Numbered from the stretch's first letter, positions 47,298 to 56,535 are shown. The stretch is DNA of 64,000 nucleotides from Palleronia aestuarii (GCF_003253995.1 NZ_QKZL01000011.1:1-64000); one strand, 5' to 3'. Numbers and translations: made by a program. Notes: generated by a model from the sequence alone, not told the origin.

Positions 47298-48848
47298 CTA
47301 CAATCTGAGGTCGAGGCGATCTTTGACGAGGTTCATCGGCCTGGCGTCCGGACGGCGGTCCGCCTCCGGCAGGTCCGAGGTCGGGGCGAATCCGGGGTCC
47401 TGCGACGTCTCGGAGGACGCTCCGCGGCCGTCGCGCCCGCCGAAGGAAATGTCGAGCGTGCCGAGATCCATCTGCCGGAACGCTTCCTGCAATTCGGCGG
47501 CGTGACGGCGCAGCAGGTTGAGCGTCTCGTCCCGCTCGACCTGGAGGACGATCGCGTGGCCCGTCTCCGTCGGAGACAGCGTCATGCGCACGGTTCCGAG
47601 CTCACGGGGCGAAAGTGTGATCTCGAGCGACCCCTCCTTCAGGCTGCGCGCGGCCTCGGCGATCTGCCGGGACGGCGGCGGTGGGGCGAATGCCTGTGTC
47701 AGGACAGTCGTGGCGGTGGCGCTCGGCGCGGGACCGGGCACGACGGACGCCGCCGCGGCGATCTGTTCACCGAAGCTTCGCCCCGCACCGCTCTCGATCT
47801 TCTCGGCGGGCCCGAAGGCAGTGAATGCACTCGGCATCGGCATAAAGGAAGCGCCGCCGGGGAATGTCTGCGCGACTGCACCTTTCGGCATGTCGGGAGC
47901 GGCAGGCTGGATTCGCGCAGGATCGTCCGCGCCCTTCCCCTCTTCACGTGCGGCGATGGCGCGGAAGACGATCTCTTCCCTGACCGGTTTTTCCGGGTTT
48001 TGCGGCATCGCCGGCCGGGCGAAGGCAGCGGCAAGGGTCTGCTCGGCAGGGGCGCGTCCCGATGTCGCCCGAACGCCTTCCGCCTGGCCGGGGATCGGAT
48101 CCCCGCTTCGCTCGGATGGACGGCTCTCCGCACCCCGAAAATCCAATCGCAGTTCGTCTGGATCGCCCGGAACGAGCTCCGCACCTTCTGATTCGGATAT
48201 GGGCGTGGCAGAGCCTATGGCCTCTCGATCGCGTCGCATCGCGATCTCCTCCGCGACGGCCGCGGTCGCGTCGCCCTCGTCGGTTTCGAGAGTATCGGAC
48301 CCATTGGCCATGATTGCCTGTATGGCCATGTCGTCCGCGTCGTTCGCGACGCCCGTGCCGACGGCTTCGATCTCGAGGGCGTCTGCCTCCTCCGAGCGCT
48401 CATGGCCGGCGATCTCCGCCGCCTCCTCCGATTCGCCCTCGTCGATCGCGGCCGTCGGATTTGCTGCGTCGTCCGCACTTTCCTTATCAGTTGCTTCACC
48501 CTGATCGACTGTCTCGTCCGAGGTGTTCGCCGCACTGATTTCGCGTTCGACGTCTTCGTAAGCCTCAAGTTCGGCCGCGAATTCGAGCGACACGGCCTCC
48601 TCGGTCTCAAGGTCGGTTTCAGAGATATTTTCGGCCGGCGCAGTCGCTTCGGCTTCGTCTGCCTCTATCTCCGCGACATCGGTCGCCTCGGCCGGTGCTT
48701 CCTCGTGCGTCTCGTCGCGCCCTGCACGGGCGTCGAGACGATCGAGCGCACGGGCGAAACCGCCCGGATCTGCCGGCGTGCGCGGTCCATCCTGCGGGAC
48801 TTGACGGCTCGGCCCCAAGGGGCGGCTCAGTATCTCGACGGGCTGCAT
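47298..48848 (-). CDS. fliK: Flagellar hook-length control protein FliK
   Basis: Secreted ruler protein of 516 residues. The N-terminal 300 residues are acidic and of low complexity (E, A, D and T); the C-terminal about 90 residues form the conserved Flg_hook domain (LEITLSPRELGTVRMTLSPT and LNLLRRHAAELQEAFRQMDL). Divergent from the FlgJ-like gene; a candidate CtrA site lies between them. Confidence 0.88.
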   Translation of the reverse strand: MQPVEILSRPLGPSRQVPQDGPRTPADPGGFARALDRLDARAGRDETHEEAPAEATDVAEIEADEAEATAPAENISETDLETEEAVSLEFAAELEAYEDVEREISAANTSDETVDQGEATDKESADDAANPTAAIDEGESEEAAEIAGHERSEEADALEIEAVGTGVANDADDMAIQAIMANGSDTLETDEGDATAAVAEEIAMRRDREAIGSATPISESEGAELVPGDPDELRLDFRGAESRPSERSGDPIPGQAEGVRATSGRAPAEQTLAAAFARPAMPQNPEKPVREEIVFRAIAAREEGKGADDPARIQPAAPDMPKGAVAQTFPGGASFMPMPSAFTAFGPAEKIESGAGRSFGEQIAAAASVVPGPAPSATATTVLTQAFAPPPPSRQIAEAARSLKEGSLEITLSPRELGTVRMTLSPTETGHAIVLQVERDETLNLLRRHAAELQEAFRQMDLGTLDISFGGRDGRGASSETSQDPGFAPTSDLPEADRRPDARPMNLVKDRLDLRL

Positions 48849-48892
48849 GGCAATGCCTCTCTTCGCAACGCGGTCAAGATGACGGGATTTGG

Positions 48893-48907
48893 TTACCGTT
48901 CCTTTAC
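48893..48907. promoter_or_regulatory. Candidate CtrA site, fliK / flgJ-like divergent promoter
   Basis: TTAC-N7-TTAC, the spacing of the CtrA consensus TTAA-N7-TTAA with one change per half. It sits 44-58 bp upstream of both genes. CtrA controls flagellar genes in Rhodobacterales; the match is weak alone. Confidence 0.35.
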
Positions 48908-48950
48908 CCGGGACCCGTTTATTTCACGTGTCCTCGAAACGGAGCACGCC

Positions 48951-49238
48951 ATGATTCCCGATCCGATCGCGAAGCCGCTTACTCCCAATTCCGCGAAGAA
49001 GCCCGACCTCGAGGGCCTCCGCGCGGCGGCGGAAGCGCTCGAGACGCAATTCCTGTCGGAGATGCTGAAGGGTGCGGGACTTGAGGCGCGCGAAGGTGCC
49101 TTCTCGGGCGGTGCCGGGGAGGATCAGTTCGCGTCGATGCTGCGCGAGCGGCAGGCCGAGAGCATGGTCGCCGCCGGTGGAATCGGGCTTGCCGAGCAAA
49201 TTTTCTCCGCCCTCGAAAGGTCCGCCCGTGCCGAATGA
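48951..49238 (+). CDS. flgJ: Rod-binding protein (FlgJ N-terminal domain)
   Basis: Protein of 95 residues covering only the rod-binding domain: LRAAAEALETQFLSEMLKG is the FlgJ/CheL consensus and FASMLRERQAESMVAAGGIG the second helix. The muramidase half of enterobacterial FlgJ is absent, as usual in alphaproteobacteria. GGAG 7 nt before the ATG. The next gene starts inside its last codons. Confidence 0.85.
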   Translation: MIPDPIAKPLTPNSAKKPDLEGLRAAAEALETQFLSEMLKGAGLEAREGAFSGGAGEDQFASMLRERQAESMVAAGGIGLAEQIFSALERSARAE

Positions 49239-49569
49239 TCCCATACTGAAGCGTTTCCTTGCGCTCCTCGAGGCCGAACGCGCAGCGCTCAGGCGTGGCG
49301 ATCTCGACATGCTGAACCGGTTGGGCCCGAAGAAGGATTCGCTTGCCGGAAAGCTCGACATCGAAGGGCTCGACCGGAGCGACCTCGCGGCATTGGATCA
49401 CGCGACGCGGCGCAACCAGGCGCTCCTCGAATCAGCGAAGACCGGTCTCGCCGCGGCACGGGATCGAATCGCGCGCATCAAGGCGGGTGCGCCGATGCGT
49501 ACCTATTCGGCGCAGGGCGCGCGCGAGGATATCACCACGGGACGCTCGACGGTCCAGCGCCGGGCCTGA
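49228..49569 (+). CDS. FlgN-like flagellar chaperone, probable
   Basis: Protein of about 113 residues, helical, with coiled-coil-like text (KRFLALLEAERAALRRGDLDML, NQALLESAKTGLAAARDRIARI), similar in size and placement to FlgN chaperones that guard FlgK and FlgL. Starts at a GTG at 49228, overlapping the flgJ-like gene by 11 bp, so translation is probably coupled. Assignment rests on context and shape, not on a diagnostic motif. Confidence 0.6.
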   Translation: MPNDPILKRFLALLEAERAALRRGDLDMLNRLGPKKDSLAGKLDIEGLDRSDLAALDHATRRNQALLESAKTGLAAARDRIARIKAGAPMRTYSAQGAREDITTGRSTVQRRA

Positions 49570-49661
49570 CTGCGCGAAATGCCGCAATCCGTCACAAAAA
49601 GAAGAGCCGGATTGCGCCCCACCGTCCCATCGCGGAGAACGTCTTCGGAACGGAGACGCTC

Positions 49662-50279
49662 GTGCTGGATTCCACGGCCCGCAAACTCATCGACCCGCCG
49701 CTCGACCGCATCGGACGCGGCCTGGCGGAGCGCGGGATCGCCCCCGACCTGATCACGCTCGCGGGACTCGGTCTCGGGCTGCTCGCCGCCGTTTCCGTCG
49801 CGGCCGGGCATCCGTGGCTCGCGCTCCTCCCGCTGCTCGCGTCCCGGCTGGCGGACGGGCTCGATGGCGCCGTCGCGCGCGCCTCGCAGGCGACGGATTT
49901 CGGCGGCTACCTCGATATCACCGCCGATTACCTCTTCTACGGCGCGATCCCGCTGGCGTTCGTCATCGCCGATCCAGCCACGAACGCGATTTCCGGCGCG
50001 TTCCTCCTCACGAGCTTCTACGTCAACGGCGCGAGCTTTCTCGGCTACGCGATCCTCGCGGAGAAGCGTGGGCTCGAAACGAGCGCCCAGGGAAAAAAGT
50101 CGCTCTATTTCTCCAACGGGATCCTCGAGGGAACGGAGACGATCGTCTTCTTCGTCCTCATCTGCGCCATCCCCTCGATCTTCGCGCCCGCGGCCTGGAT
50201 CTTCGGGCTGCTCTGCTTTGCCACCGCCACGCTGCGCGTGATGGCCGCGCGGCGCATCTTCTCCGCCCGAAAGGACTGA
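49662..50279 (+). CDS. CDP-alcohol phosphatidyltransferase (YnjF-like)
   Basis: Membrane enzyme of 205 residues. The CDP-alcohol motif D-x2-D-G-x2-A-R is read as SRLADGLDGAVARASQATDFGGYLD (split by loops), with the two late aspartates in place; six or so helices follow. It transfers a phosphatidyl group from CDP-diacylglycerol to an alcohol, or the reverse type. Starts at GTG 49662. It is 1 bp from the following ABC binding-protein gene and resembles E. coli YnjF in length and place next to ynjBCD-like genes. Confidence 0.85.
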   Translation: MLDSTARKLIDPPLDRIGRGLAERGIAPDLITLAGLGLGLLAAVSVAAGHPWLALLPLLASRLADGLDGAVARASQATDFGGYLDITADYLFYGAIPLAFVIADPATNAISGAFLLTSFYVNGASFLGYAILAEKRGLETSAQGKKSLYFSNGILEGTETIVFFVLICAIPSIFAPAAWIFGLLCFATATLRVMAARRIFSARKD

Positions 50280-50280
50280 C

Positions 50281-51474
50281 ATGAAGGCCCAACTTCTCGC
50301 CGCCGCCCTGCTCTGGCCCGCAACGGTGCTCGCCGCCCCCGATCCCGCGGATTGGGAAGCCGTGCTCGACGAGGCGGAGGGGCAGACCGTCTACTGGTAC
50401 GCCTGGGGCGGATCGACGGCCACGAACGATTTCCTCGCCTGGCTCGGCGATCGGGTGGAGGCGGAATATGGCGTCACCCTCGAACACGTGAAGCTTACCG
50501 ACACGGCCGACGCCGTGACCCGTGTGCTGAGCGAGCGCGAAGCGGGCCGGGACACGGACGGCGCCGTGGATCTGATCTGGATCAACGGGGAGAACTTCGT
50601 CGCGATGAAGCAGGCGGAGCTTCTGTTCGGACCTTTCGCCACGGCGTTGCCGAACTACGATCTCGTTGTCGACGAGCAGATCGTGACCACCGACTTCGCC
50701 GAGCCGACCGAAGGCTTCGAAAGCCCCTGGGCGATCGCGCAATTCGTCTTCATGTACGATGCCGACGATGCGGAGCCGCAGGCGGACATGCAGGCGCTTC
50801 TCGACTGGGCGGAGGCCAATCCAGGACGTTTCACCTATCCCCAACCGCCCGATTTTCTCGGCACCACGTTCCTGAAGCAGGTGCTCACCTCGCTCGCGGA
50901 TGATCCGTCGGTGCTGCAGGAACCGATGGCGGAGGGGCAGTTCGAGGAGGTGACCGCGCCCCTCTGGGACTATCTCGATGCGCTGACACCGAATCTCTGG
51001 CGTCAGGGTCGCGCCTATCCCGCCTCCGGCCCCGGGCAGTTCCAGCTTCTGAGCGACGACGAGATCGACATCGCCCCGAGCCTCTCGCCGAGCGAAGCCT
51101 CGACCGCGATCGCGAATTTCCAGCTACCCGACACGATTCGCACCTTCGCCCCCGAGGGAGGCACGATCGGCAATGCGAGCTTCCTCGCCATTCCGTACAA
51201 TTCCGGCTCGATCGCCGGGGCGATGGTGGTGACGAACGAAATCCTCGACCCCGAAGTGCAGTTGCGCGCGCAGGATCCGGACGTCCTCGGCTACGGCACC
51301 GTGCTCGACATGGAGGCGCTGAGCGACGAGGAGGCGCAGGCATTCGAGGATCTCGACCAGGGGATCGCGACCCTTTCTCCCGCGGAACTCGGGACCGCCC
51401 TGCCGGAGCCGCATGCGAGCTGGGCCGACGCGATCGAGGCGGAGTGGGTCCGCCGATACGGCGTGACGCCCTGA
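50281..51474 (+). CDS. ABC transporter substrate-binding protein (YnjB-like)
   Basis: Periplasmic binding protein of 397 residues with signal peptide MKAQLLAAALLWPATVLA. The mature part has the ferric/polyamine/thiamine-type II fold (DLIWINGENFVAMKQAELLFG, SPWAIAQFVFMYDAD, FTYPQPPDFLGTTFLKQVL). It closely fits the YnjB family, whose ligand is unknown (thiamine-like ligands have been suggested for relatives). Begins 2 bp after the phosphatidyltransferase stop; operon with permease and ATPase. Confidence 0.85.
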   Translation: MKAQLLAAALLWPATVLAAPDPADWEAVLDEAEGQTVYWYAWGGSTATNDFLAWLGDRVEAEYGVTLEHVKLTDTADAVTRVLSEREAGRDTDGAVDLIWINGENFVAMKQAELLFGPFATALPNYDLVVDEQIVTTDFAEPTEGFESPWAIAQFVFMYDADDAEPQADMQALLDWAEANPGRFTYPQPPDFLGTTFLKQVLTSLADDPSVLQEPMAEGQFEEVTAPLWDYLDALTPNLWRQGRAYPASGPGQFQLLSDDEIDIAPSLSPSEASTAIANFQLPDTIRTFAPEGGTIGNASFLAIPYNSGSIAGAMVVTNEILDPEVQLRAQDPDVLGYGTVLDMEALSDEEAQAFEDLDQGIATLSPAELGTALPEPHASWADAIEAEWVRRYGVTP

Positions 51475-51478
51475 TCGC

Positions 51479-53164
51479 GTGAGCCCCGTCCTGCGGCTCC
51501 TGCCGGCGATCACCATCCTCGCGATGCTAGGCCCGGTGGCCGCCGGGCTCTGGGGGACGATCCTGCCCGCCTTCGGGCACCTGCCCGCGGTGGGGCTCGA
51601 CGGGCCGTCCAGGGTCGCTCTCGACGGACTTCTCGACTGGCCCGGGCTCGCGGCGGCCGTCCGGCTCCCCGTGACGACGGGTCTCGCCGCGACATCGATC
51701 TCGCTCGTGATCGTGACGCTGATCGTTGCCGGCTGGTCGGGAACACGGGTCTTTGCGTGGTTCCTGCGGCTCCTCTCGCCGCTCCTTTCGGTGCCGCACG
51801 CCGCGGCTGCCTTCGGCCTGGCCTTTCTCGTGGCGCCGTCGGGGCTCGTTGCGCGCGCCGCGTCGCCGTGGCTCACGGGATGGGAACGACCGCCCGACAT
51901 CCTCGTCGTGGGCGATCCCTGGGGGCTCACGATGGTGGCGGGGCTCGTCGCGAAGGAGGTGCCGTTCCTCCTCCTCATGACACTGGCCGCGCTGGGACAG
52001 AGCGCCGAGCGACAGAGCCTGCGGGTCGCGGGCGCGCTGGGATACGGCCGTGTCACGGGGTGGCTCAAGGCGGTCTTCCCGCGGGTCTATGCCCAGATCC
52101 GGCTTCCGGTCTATGTCGTGCTGGCCTATTCGATGTCGGTGGTCGACGTGGCGCTGATCCTCGGCCCGTCGACGCCGCCCACCCTGTCGGTCCAGATCGT
52201 CGCGTGGATGAGCGATCCGGACCTCGCGATGCGGGCCGTGGCCGCCGCCGGGGCGCTTCTGCAACTCGCGCTCGTCGTGGCGGCGCTCGGCCTCTGGCGG
52301 CTGGGCGAGGCGGCGGTCGCGCGGTGGGGCACGGCCTGGGCGGGCGGCGGAGGCCGCCGTCATCTCGACGAACCCGTCCGGCTCGTCGGCCTGGGCGCGG
52401 CCTCCGTCTCCGCGCTGTCGATCATGGCGGGGCTCGCGGTCCTCGCACTCTGGTCCGTCGCGGCGATCTGGCAGTTTCCCGACCTGCTGCCCGACGGCCT
52501 CTCCGCGCGGAGCTGGAGCCGTCAGGCGGGCGCGCTCGCGGCCACGACGGGCGAAACGGTGCTCATCGCGCTCGCCGCGGCCGGGATCGCCCTCGCCCTG
52601 AGCGTCGGCTGCCTCGAAGCGGAACATCGCCGCGGCCGGCCGATCTCCACGGCGGCACTATGGCTGCTCTACCTCCCGCTTCTCGTGCCGCAGACCGCGT
52701 TCCTGCCCGGATTGCAGACCCTCCTCCTGACCCTCGGAGCCGATATCGGTCGCGGGCCGGTGATCGTCGCGCATCTGGTCTTCGTGCTTCCCTATGTCTT
52801 CCTCTCGCTCGGCGATCCGTGGCGCGCCTGGGATCCGCGACAGGCGACCGTCGCGGCACTCCTCGGCGCCTCGCCGCTGCGCGTCCTCGTCGCGGTACGG
52901 TTGCCGATGCTCCTGCGCCCGCTACTGACCGCCTTCGCGGTCGGGCTCGCGGTGAGCGTGGGACAGTACCTCCCCTCGCTTCTCATCGGCGGCGGACGGG
53001 TGGCCACGCTGACGACGGAAGCCGTCGCTCTCGCCTCGGGGGGCGACAGGCGGACGATCGGGGTCTTTGCCATCGCCCAGACGCTTGCGGCCCTTTTGCC
53101 CTTCGCCGCCGCGATCGGCCTCCCCGCCCTTCTGTGGCGCAACCGAAGGGGGCTTCATGGCTGA
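51479..53164 (+). CDS. ABC transporter permease, two fused domains (YnjC-like)
   Basis: Membrane protein of 561 residues holding two homologous permease domains; EAA-like loops occur near QSLRVAGALGYGRVTGWLKAV in the first half and RQATVAALLGASPLRVLVAV in the second. About 12 helices. The fused arrangement matches YnjC and other ThiP/YnjC-type permeases. Starts with a GTG at 51479; its stop overlaps the ATPase start by 8 bp, so translation is coupled. Confidence 0.87.
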   Translation: MSPVLRLLPAITILAMLGPVAAGLWGTILPAFGHLPAVGLDGPSRVALDGLLDWPGLAAAVRLPVTTGLAATSISLVIVTLIVAGWSGTRVFAWFLRLLSPLLSVPHAAAAFGLAFLVAPSGLVARAASPWLTGWERPPDILVVGDPWGLTMVAGLVAKEVPFLLLMTLAALGQSAERQSLRVAGALGYGRVTGWLKAVFPRVYAQIRLPVYVVLAYSMSVVDVALILGPSTPPTLSVQIVAWMSDPDLAMRAVAAAGALLQLALVVAALGLWRLGEAAVARWGTAWAGGGGRRHLDEPVRLVGLGAASVSALSIMAGLAVLALWSVAAIWQFPDLLPDGLSARSWSRQAGALAATTGETVLIALAAAGIALALSVGCLEAEHRRGRPISTAALWLLYLPLLVPQTAFLPGLQTLLLTLGADIGRGPVIVAHLVFVLPYVFLSLGDPWRAWDPRQATVAALLGASPLRVLVAVRLPMLLRPLLTAFAVGLAVSVGQYLPSLLIGGGRVATLTTEAVALASGGDRRTIGVFAIAQTLAALLPFAAAIGLPALLWRNRRGLHG

Positions 53165-53786
53165 CGGCTTGCGGCTCGACGGAATCGCGATCGACCTCGC
53201 GGGAGAGCCTCTCCTGCGCATCGACGCCGAAGTGGGCCCGGGCGAAGTGCTGACCGTCATGGGCCGCTCGGGCGCGGGCAAGTCGACGCTTCTGGCCTAT
53301 CTCACCGGAACGCTCGCGCCCACTTTCGAGGCGCGAGGCCGAATCCTGCTTGGCGGACGTGACATCACATGTCTTTCACCCGATCGGCGCCGGATCGGCA
53401 TCCTCTTCCAGGACGCGCTTCTCTTTCCGCATCTGAGCGTCGGCGGCAATCTGGGCTTCGGGCTCAGGGGGGGAAGCCGTCGGACACGGCGCGACCGGAT
53501 CGACGCGGCACTCGCCGAAGTGGGGCTCGAGGGTTTCGCGGAGCGGGACCCGGCGACGCTCTCGGGCGGCCAGCGCGCGCGCGTGGCGCTTCAGCGGATG
53601 CTCCTGTCGGACCCGCACGCGCTGCTCCTCGACGAGGCGTTCTCCGGTCTCGACACGGACCGGCGGGACCGCACCCGGACGATGGTCTTCGAAACCGCTC
53701 GGCGCAGGGCGTTGCCGGTGATCATGGTCACCCATGACGAGGCCGACGCGAAGGCGGCCGGCGGCGCGCGCATCCAGCTCGGTTGA
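53157..53786 (+). CDS. ABC transporter ATP-binding protein (YnjD-like)
   Basis: ATPase of 209 residues. Walker A GRSGAGKSTLL, Q-loop in FQDALLF, signature LSGGQRARVALQRML, Walker B LLLDEAFSGLD, and the switch histidine in VTHDEADA. Short, without a regulatory C-terminal domain, as in YnjD. Start overlaps the permease gene. The four genes 49662-53786 appear to be one transcription unit in the midst of flagellar genes. Confidence 0.9.
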   Translation: MADGLRLDGIAIDLAGEPLLRIDAEVGPGEVLTVMGRSGAGKSTLLAYLTGTLAPTFEARGRILLGGRDITCLSPDRRRIGILFQDALLFPHLSVGGNLGFGLRGGSRRTRRDRIDAALAEVGLEGFAERDPATLSGGQRARVALQRMLLSDPHALLLDEAFSGLDTDRRDRTRTMVFETARRRALPVIMVTHDEADAKAAGGARIQLG

Positions 53787-53999
53787 TCCGTCGGGATTAC
53801 CTCAAATTCGACCGAATTCCCATTTCGCGATTAAAGCCTTCTTAGGGCTTCCAGGCGAGAAAGCAGGTGTTCAGAACGAACGGTGCACCGCAGCGCAAGG
53901 AACGCGGCGACACGGGTCAGGATGGCCATCATGGGACCGCACTCGGGGCGGTCCTGAATGGGCGCAAAAGCGTCTAACGGATATGTAAGGAATTTTACC
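53787..53999. promoter_or_regulatory. Leader and promoter region of flagellin gene with candidate CtrA site
   Basis: 213 bp upstream of fliC. At 53831-53845 it holds TTAA-N7-TTAG, the CtrA consensus with a single change. A short AAGCC / GGCTT stem-loop overlaps it and may mark the end of the ABC operon. The long leader is of interest because FlbT binds the flagellin leader in Caulobacter. Confidence 0.4.
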
Positions 54000-54827
54000 A
54001 TGACCAGCATCCTGACCAACAACGGCGCGATGGTCGCGCTTCAGACCCTCAAGTCGATCAACAACGATCTGTCCGACACCCAGAGTGCCATCTCCACCGG
54101 CAAGGACGTCGCGTCCGCCAAGGACAACGCTTCGGTCTGGGCCATCTCGAAAGTGATGGAATCCGACGTCAGCGGCTTCAAGTCCATCCAGGACTCGCTT
54201 TCCATGGGTGAATCGACGGTGGCCGTGGCCTCCGCCGGTGCCGAGCAGATCGTCGAAAAGCTGAAAGAGATGAAGGAAAAGATCGTCTCCGCCACCGGTG
54301 AGAATGTTGATAATGCCAAGATCGCGGATGACGTCACCGCGCTGAAGGACCAGATCACCGACATCATCGGTGCATCGCAGTTCAACGGTGCGAACCTTCT
54401 CAACACCGCCGGTAACGCCGGCATCAGCGTGACCTCGTCGCTCGACCGCGCTGCCGACGGCACCGTGACGGCAAAGACGATCGATGTCGCTTCCGTCGAC
54501 TTCGAAGCCAACCTCGACCTGACCACCATCGATGTGAGCACGCCTGCTGCGGCCGATACGTCGCTCGCCAACATCGAGACCCTGATCGATACCGCCGTCG
54601 CCGGGGCCGCCAAGCTCGGTGCCTCCCAGTCGCGGATCAGCGATCAGAACGAGTTCATGGGCAAGCTCACGGACGCGATGAAGACCGGCATCGGCAATCT
54701 CGTCGACGCCGACATGGAAGAAGCCTCCGCCCGGCTGAAGGCGCTGCAGACGCAGCAGCAGCTCGGCGTTCAGTCGCTGTCGATCGCCAACCAGGCGCCC
54801 GGCGCGATCATGGCCCTCTTCCGCTGA
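54000..54827 (+). CDS. fliC: Flagellin
   Basis: Filament protein of 275 residues. Conserved N-terminal D0/D1 (MTSILTNNGAMVALQTLKSIN; DTQSAISTGKDVASAKDN) and C-terminal D0 (LQTQQQLGVQSLSIANQAPGAIMALF) flank a short variable centre, as in compact roseobacter flagellins. ATG at 54000 with AAGGA at about 8 nt. It is followed by a strong terminator and flaF-flbT. Confidence 0.95.
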   Translation: MTSILTNNGAMVALQTLKSINNDLSDTQSAISTGKDVASAKDNASVWAISKVMESDVSGFKSIQDSLSMGESTVAVASAGAEQIVEKLKEMKEKIVSATGENVDNAKIADDVTALKDQITDIIGASQFNGANLLNTAGNAGISVTSSLDRAADGTVTAKTIDVASVDFEANLDLTTIDVSTPAAADTSLANIETLIDTAVAGAAKLGASQSRISDQNEFMGKLTDAMKTGIGNLVDADMEEASARLKALQTQQQLGVQSLSIANQAPGAIMALFR

Positions 54828-54840
54828 TCTTGAGAAAGCT

Positions 54841-54864
54841 CGGAGCGCCCTAGCGGGCGCTCCG
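54841..54864 (+). terminator. Terminator after flagellin gene
   Basis: Perfect 10-bp stem CGGAGCGCCC / GGGCGCTCCG with a 4-nt loop, 13 bp after the fliC stop. The T-tract after it is weak (GCATTT), so partial read-through into flaF is possible. Confidence 0.65.
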
Positions 54865-54928
54865 GCATTTCAGATCTCCGATTGAAAGCCGTGGCCCGAC
54901 CACGCCCGTCTCGAAAAGGACTCCCCCG

Positions 54929-55294
54929 GTGTACCGATCCCATCTCGCTCAATCGGCCTATGCGCCCAGCACCGCTACGTTCAAACCCGCCAAAGACGTC
55001 GAGTATGACGCTTTCGCCAAGATTACCGGCGCCATGAAGAGCGCCCAAACCATGCCGGAGAAGGTCGCGGCATTGCACCGGAACAAGCAGCTCTGGAATA
55101 TTCTGGCGATCGATGTCGCCGACCCGGAGAACGCGCTGCCGATGCAACTTCGTGCCGAGATCCTGTCCCTCGCGCAATTCACCGGTAAGCAAACCAGCAA
55201 GATCCTTGCCGGTAGCGACGGAATCGATGTTCTGGTCGAAATCAATACCTCGATCATGCGCGGATTGCGCCCACCGAAAAGAGTCGCGGCATGA
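54929..55294 (+). CDS. flaF: Flagellar biosynthesis regulator FlaF
   Basis: Protein of 121 residues, helical, with KITGAMKSAQTMPEKVAALHRN and NKQLWNILAIDVADPENALP, the FlaF consensus. It is thought to help flagellin synthesis or secretion. Starts at the GTG at 54929 (no ATG nearby). Its end overlaps flbT by an ATGA junction, in the classic fliC-flaF-flbT order. Confidence 0.92.
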   Translation: MYRSHLAQSAYAPSTATFKPAKDVEYDAFAKITGAMKSAQTMPEKVAALHRNKQLWNILAIDVADPENALPMQLRAEILSLAQFTGKQTSKILAGSDGIDVLVEINTSIMRGLRPPKRVAA

Positions 55295-55725
55295 CCGGCC
55301 TGGTTCTGAAACTCGCCCCGAACGAGCGCGTGCTCATCAACGGCGCCGTCATCGAGAACGGCAACCGCCGGGGTCGTCTCAACATCGTGACGCCGGGCGC
55401 CAACATTCTGCGCCTGCGCGACGCGATTCATCCCGGGGAAGCGAATACGCCCGTCAGACGGCTCTGCTATGCGGCGCAGCTCATCCTTTCGGGTGATATC
55501 AGCATGGCCGATGCGCGAGCCGAGCTCGGCGCCGGCATCCTGCAGCTCGGCGCGGCGATGAACGACCCAGAGAGCACGAAGATCGTGCGCGCCGCCTTCA
55601 AGGCGATCGAGGACAACCAGCCCTATTATGTCCTTAAGTCGCTTCGACAGCTCCTGCCGAGAGAGGAATATCTCCTCTCGATCGCCAAGCGTCCGCCTTC
55701 GCCGGACGCGATCGCAGCGCAATGA
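55291..55725 (+). CDS. flbT: Flagellar biosynthesis repressor FlbT
   Basis: Protein of 144 residues. In Caulobacter FlbT binds the flagellin mRNA leader and represses translation until the hook is done. Conserved LVLKLAPNERVLINGAVIEN and LYAAQLILSGDI-like text (LCYAAQLILSGDI) are visible. ATG overlaps the flaF stop; its own stop overlaps the DUF1217 start. Confidence 0.93.
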   Translation: MTGLVLKLAPNERVLINGAVIENGNRRGRLNIVTPGANILRLRDAIHPGEANTPVRRLCYAAQLILSGDISMADARAELGAGILQLGAAMNDPESTKIVRAAFKAIEDNQPYYVLKSLRQLLPREEYLLSIAKRPPSPDAIAAQ

Positions 55726-56522
55726 GCTTCCAACCCGTCGTTCCGTTCTCCGGCACGGCCGGCTACGCGTTCCTGCAGCGCACGCGGGAAAGCCAGCAGG
55801 CGGCGTTCGAACAGGCGCCGCTGATCAAGCGTAACGTGGAGGCGTTCCGGGACCGGATCGCCTCTATCACGTCGGCCGAGGAACTCGTTGCCGACCGTCA
55901 GCTCCTGGAGGTGGCGCTCGGTGCCTTCGGTCTCGACGAGGATATCAACAACAAGTACTTCATCGAGAAGATCCTGTCGTCCGACACCGAAGACCCCAAA
56001 TCGCTCGCGTCGAAGTTCTCTGACAAGCGCTATTCGGCGATGGCGAAGGCATTCGGCTTCGGTGACGCGAACGGCCCCTCGCTGGATGTCGCGGGCTTCG
56101 CGGATCGGATCACCGATGCCTATCAGGACCGTCAGTTCGAGATCGCGGTCGGCGAAAGCGACAGCAACATGCGCCTCGCGATGAGCTTCGAGCGGGAGCT
56201 CGCGACAATCAACGATCAAACCGAGCTCTCCGACAACGCGCGCTGGTACTCCGTGATGGCCTCACCGCCGCTTCGCAAGGTGTTCGAGACCGCTTTGGGT
56301 TTGCCGCAGAGCTTCGGCACGCTCGATCTCGATCGCCAGCTGACGGAGTTTCGCGATCGGGCGGAACGGGTTTTCGGCACCTCCGATGTCACGGATTTCG
56401 CCGATCCCGACATGCAGAAGGAGGCCTTGCGTCTCTTCCTCGTGCGCGGGCAGATCGCCGACGGCCAATCGCAGATGGGCAGCGGAGCCAGCATCGCGCT
56501 CACGCTCCTGCAGGGCGGCTAG
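55722..56522 (+). CDS. DUF1217 domain flagellar-cluster protein
   Basis: Protein of 266 residues. The repeated pattern (FRDRIASITSAEELVADRQLLEVALGAFG then FEIAVGESDSNMRLAMSFERELA) is that of DUF1217 proteins, which occur in alphaproteobacterial flagellar clusters and are probably involved in motility; role unknown. The start overlaps the flbT stop (ATGA), so it is part of the fliC-flaF-flbT unit. Convergent with fliI. Confidence 0.85.
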   Translation: MSFQPVVPFSGTAGYAFLQRTRESQQAAFEQAPLIKRNVEAFRDRIASITSAEELVADRQLLEVALGAFGLDEDINNKYFIEKILSSDTEDPKSLASKFSDKRYSAMAKAFGFGDANGPSLDVAGFADRITDAYQDRQFEIAVGESDSNMRLAMSFERELATINDQTELSDNARWYSVMASPPLRKVFETALGLPQSFGTLDLDRQLTEFRDRAERVFGTSDVTDFADPDMQKEALRLFLVRGQIADGQSQMGSGASIALTLLQGG

Positions 56523-56535
56523 GACGCCGCCCAGC

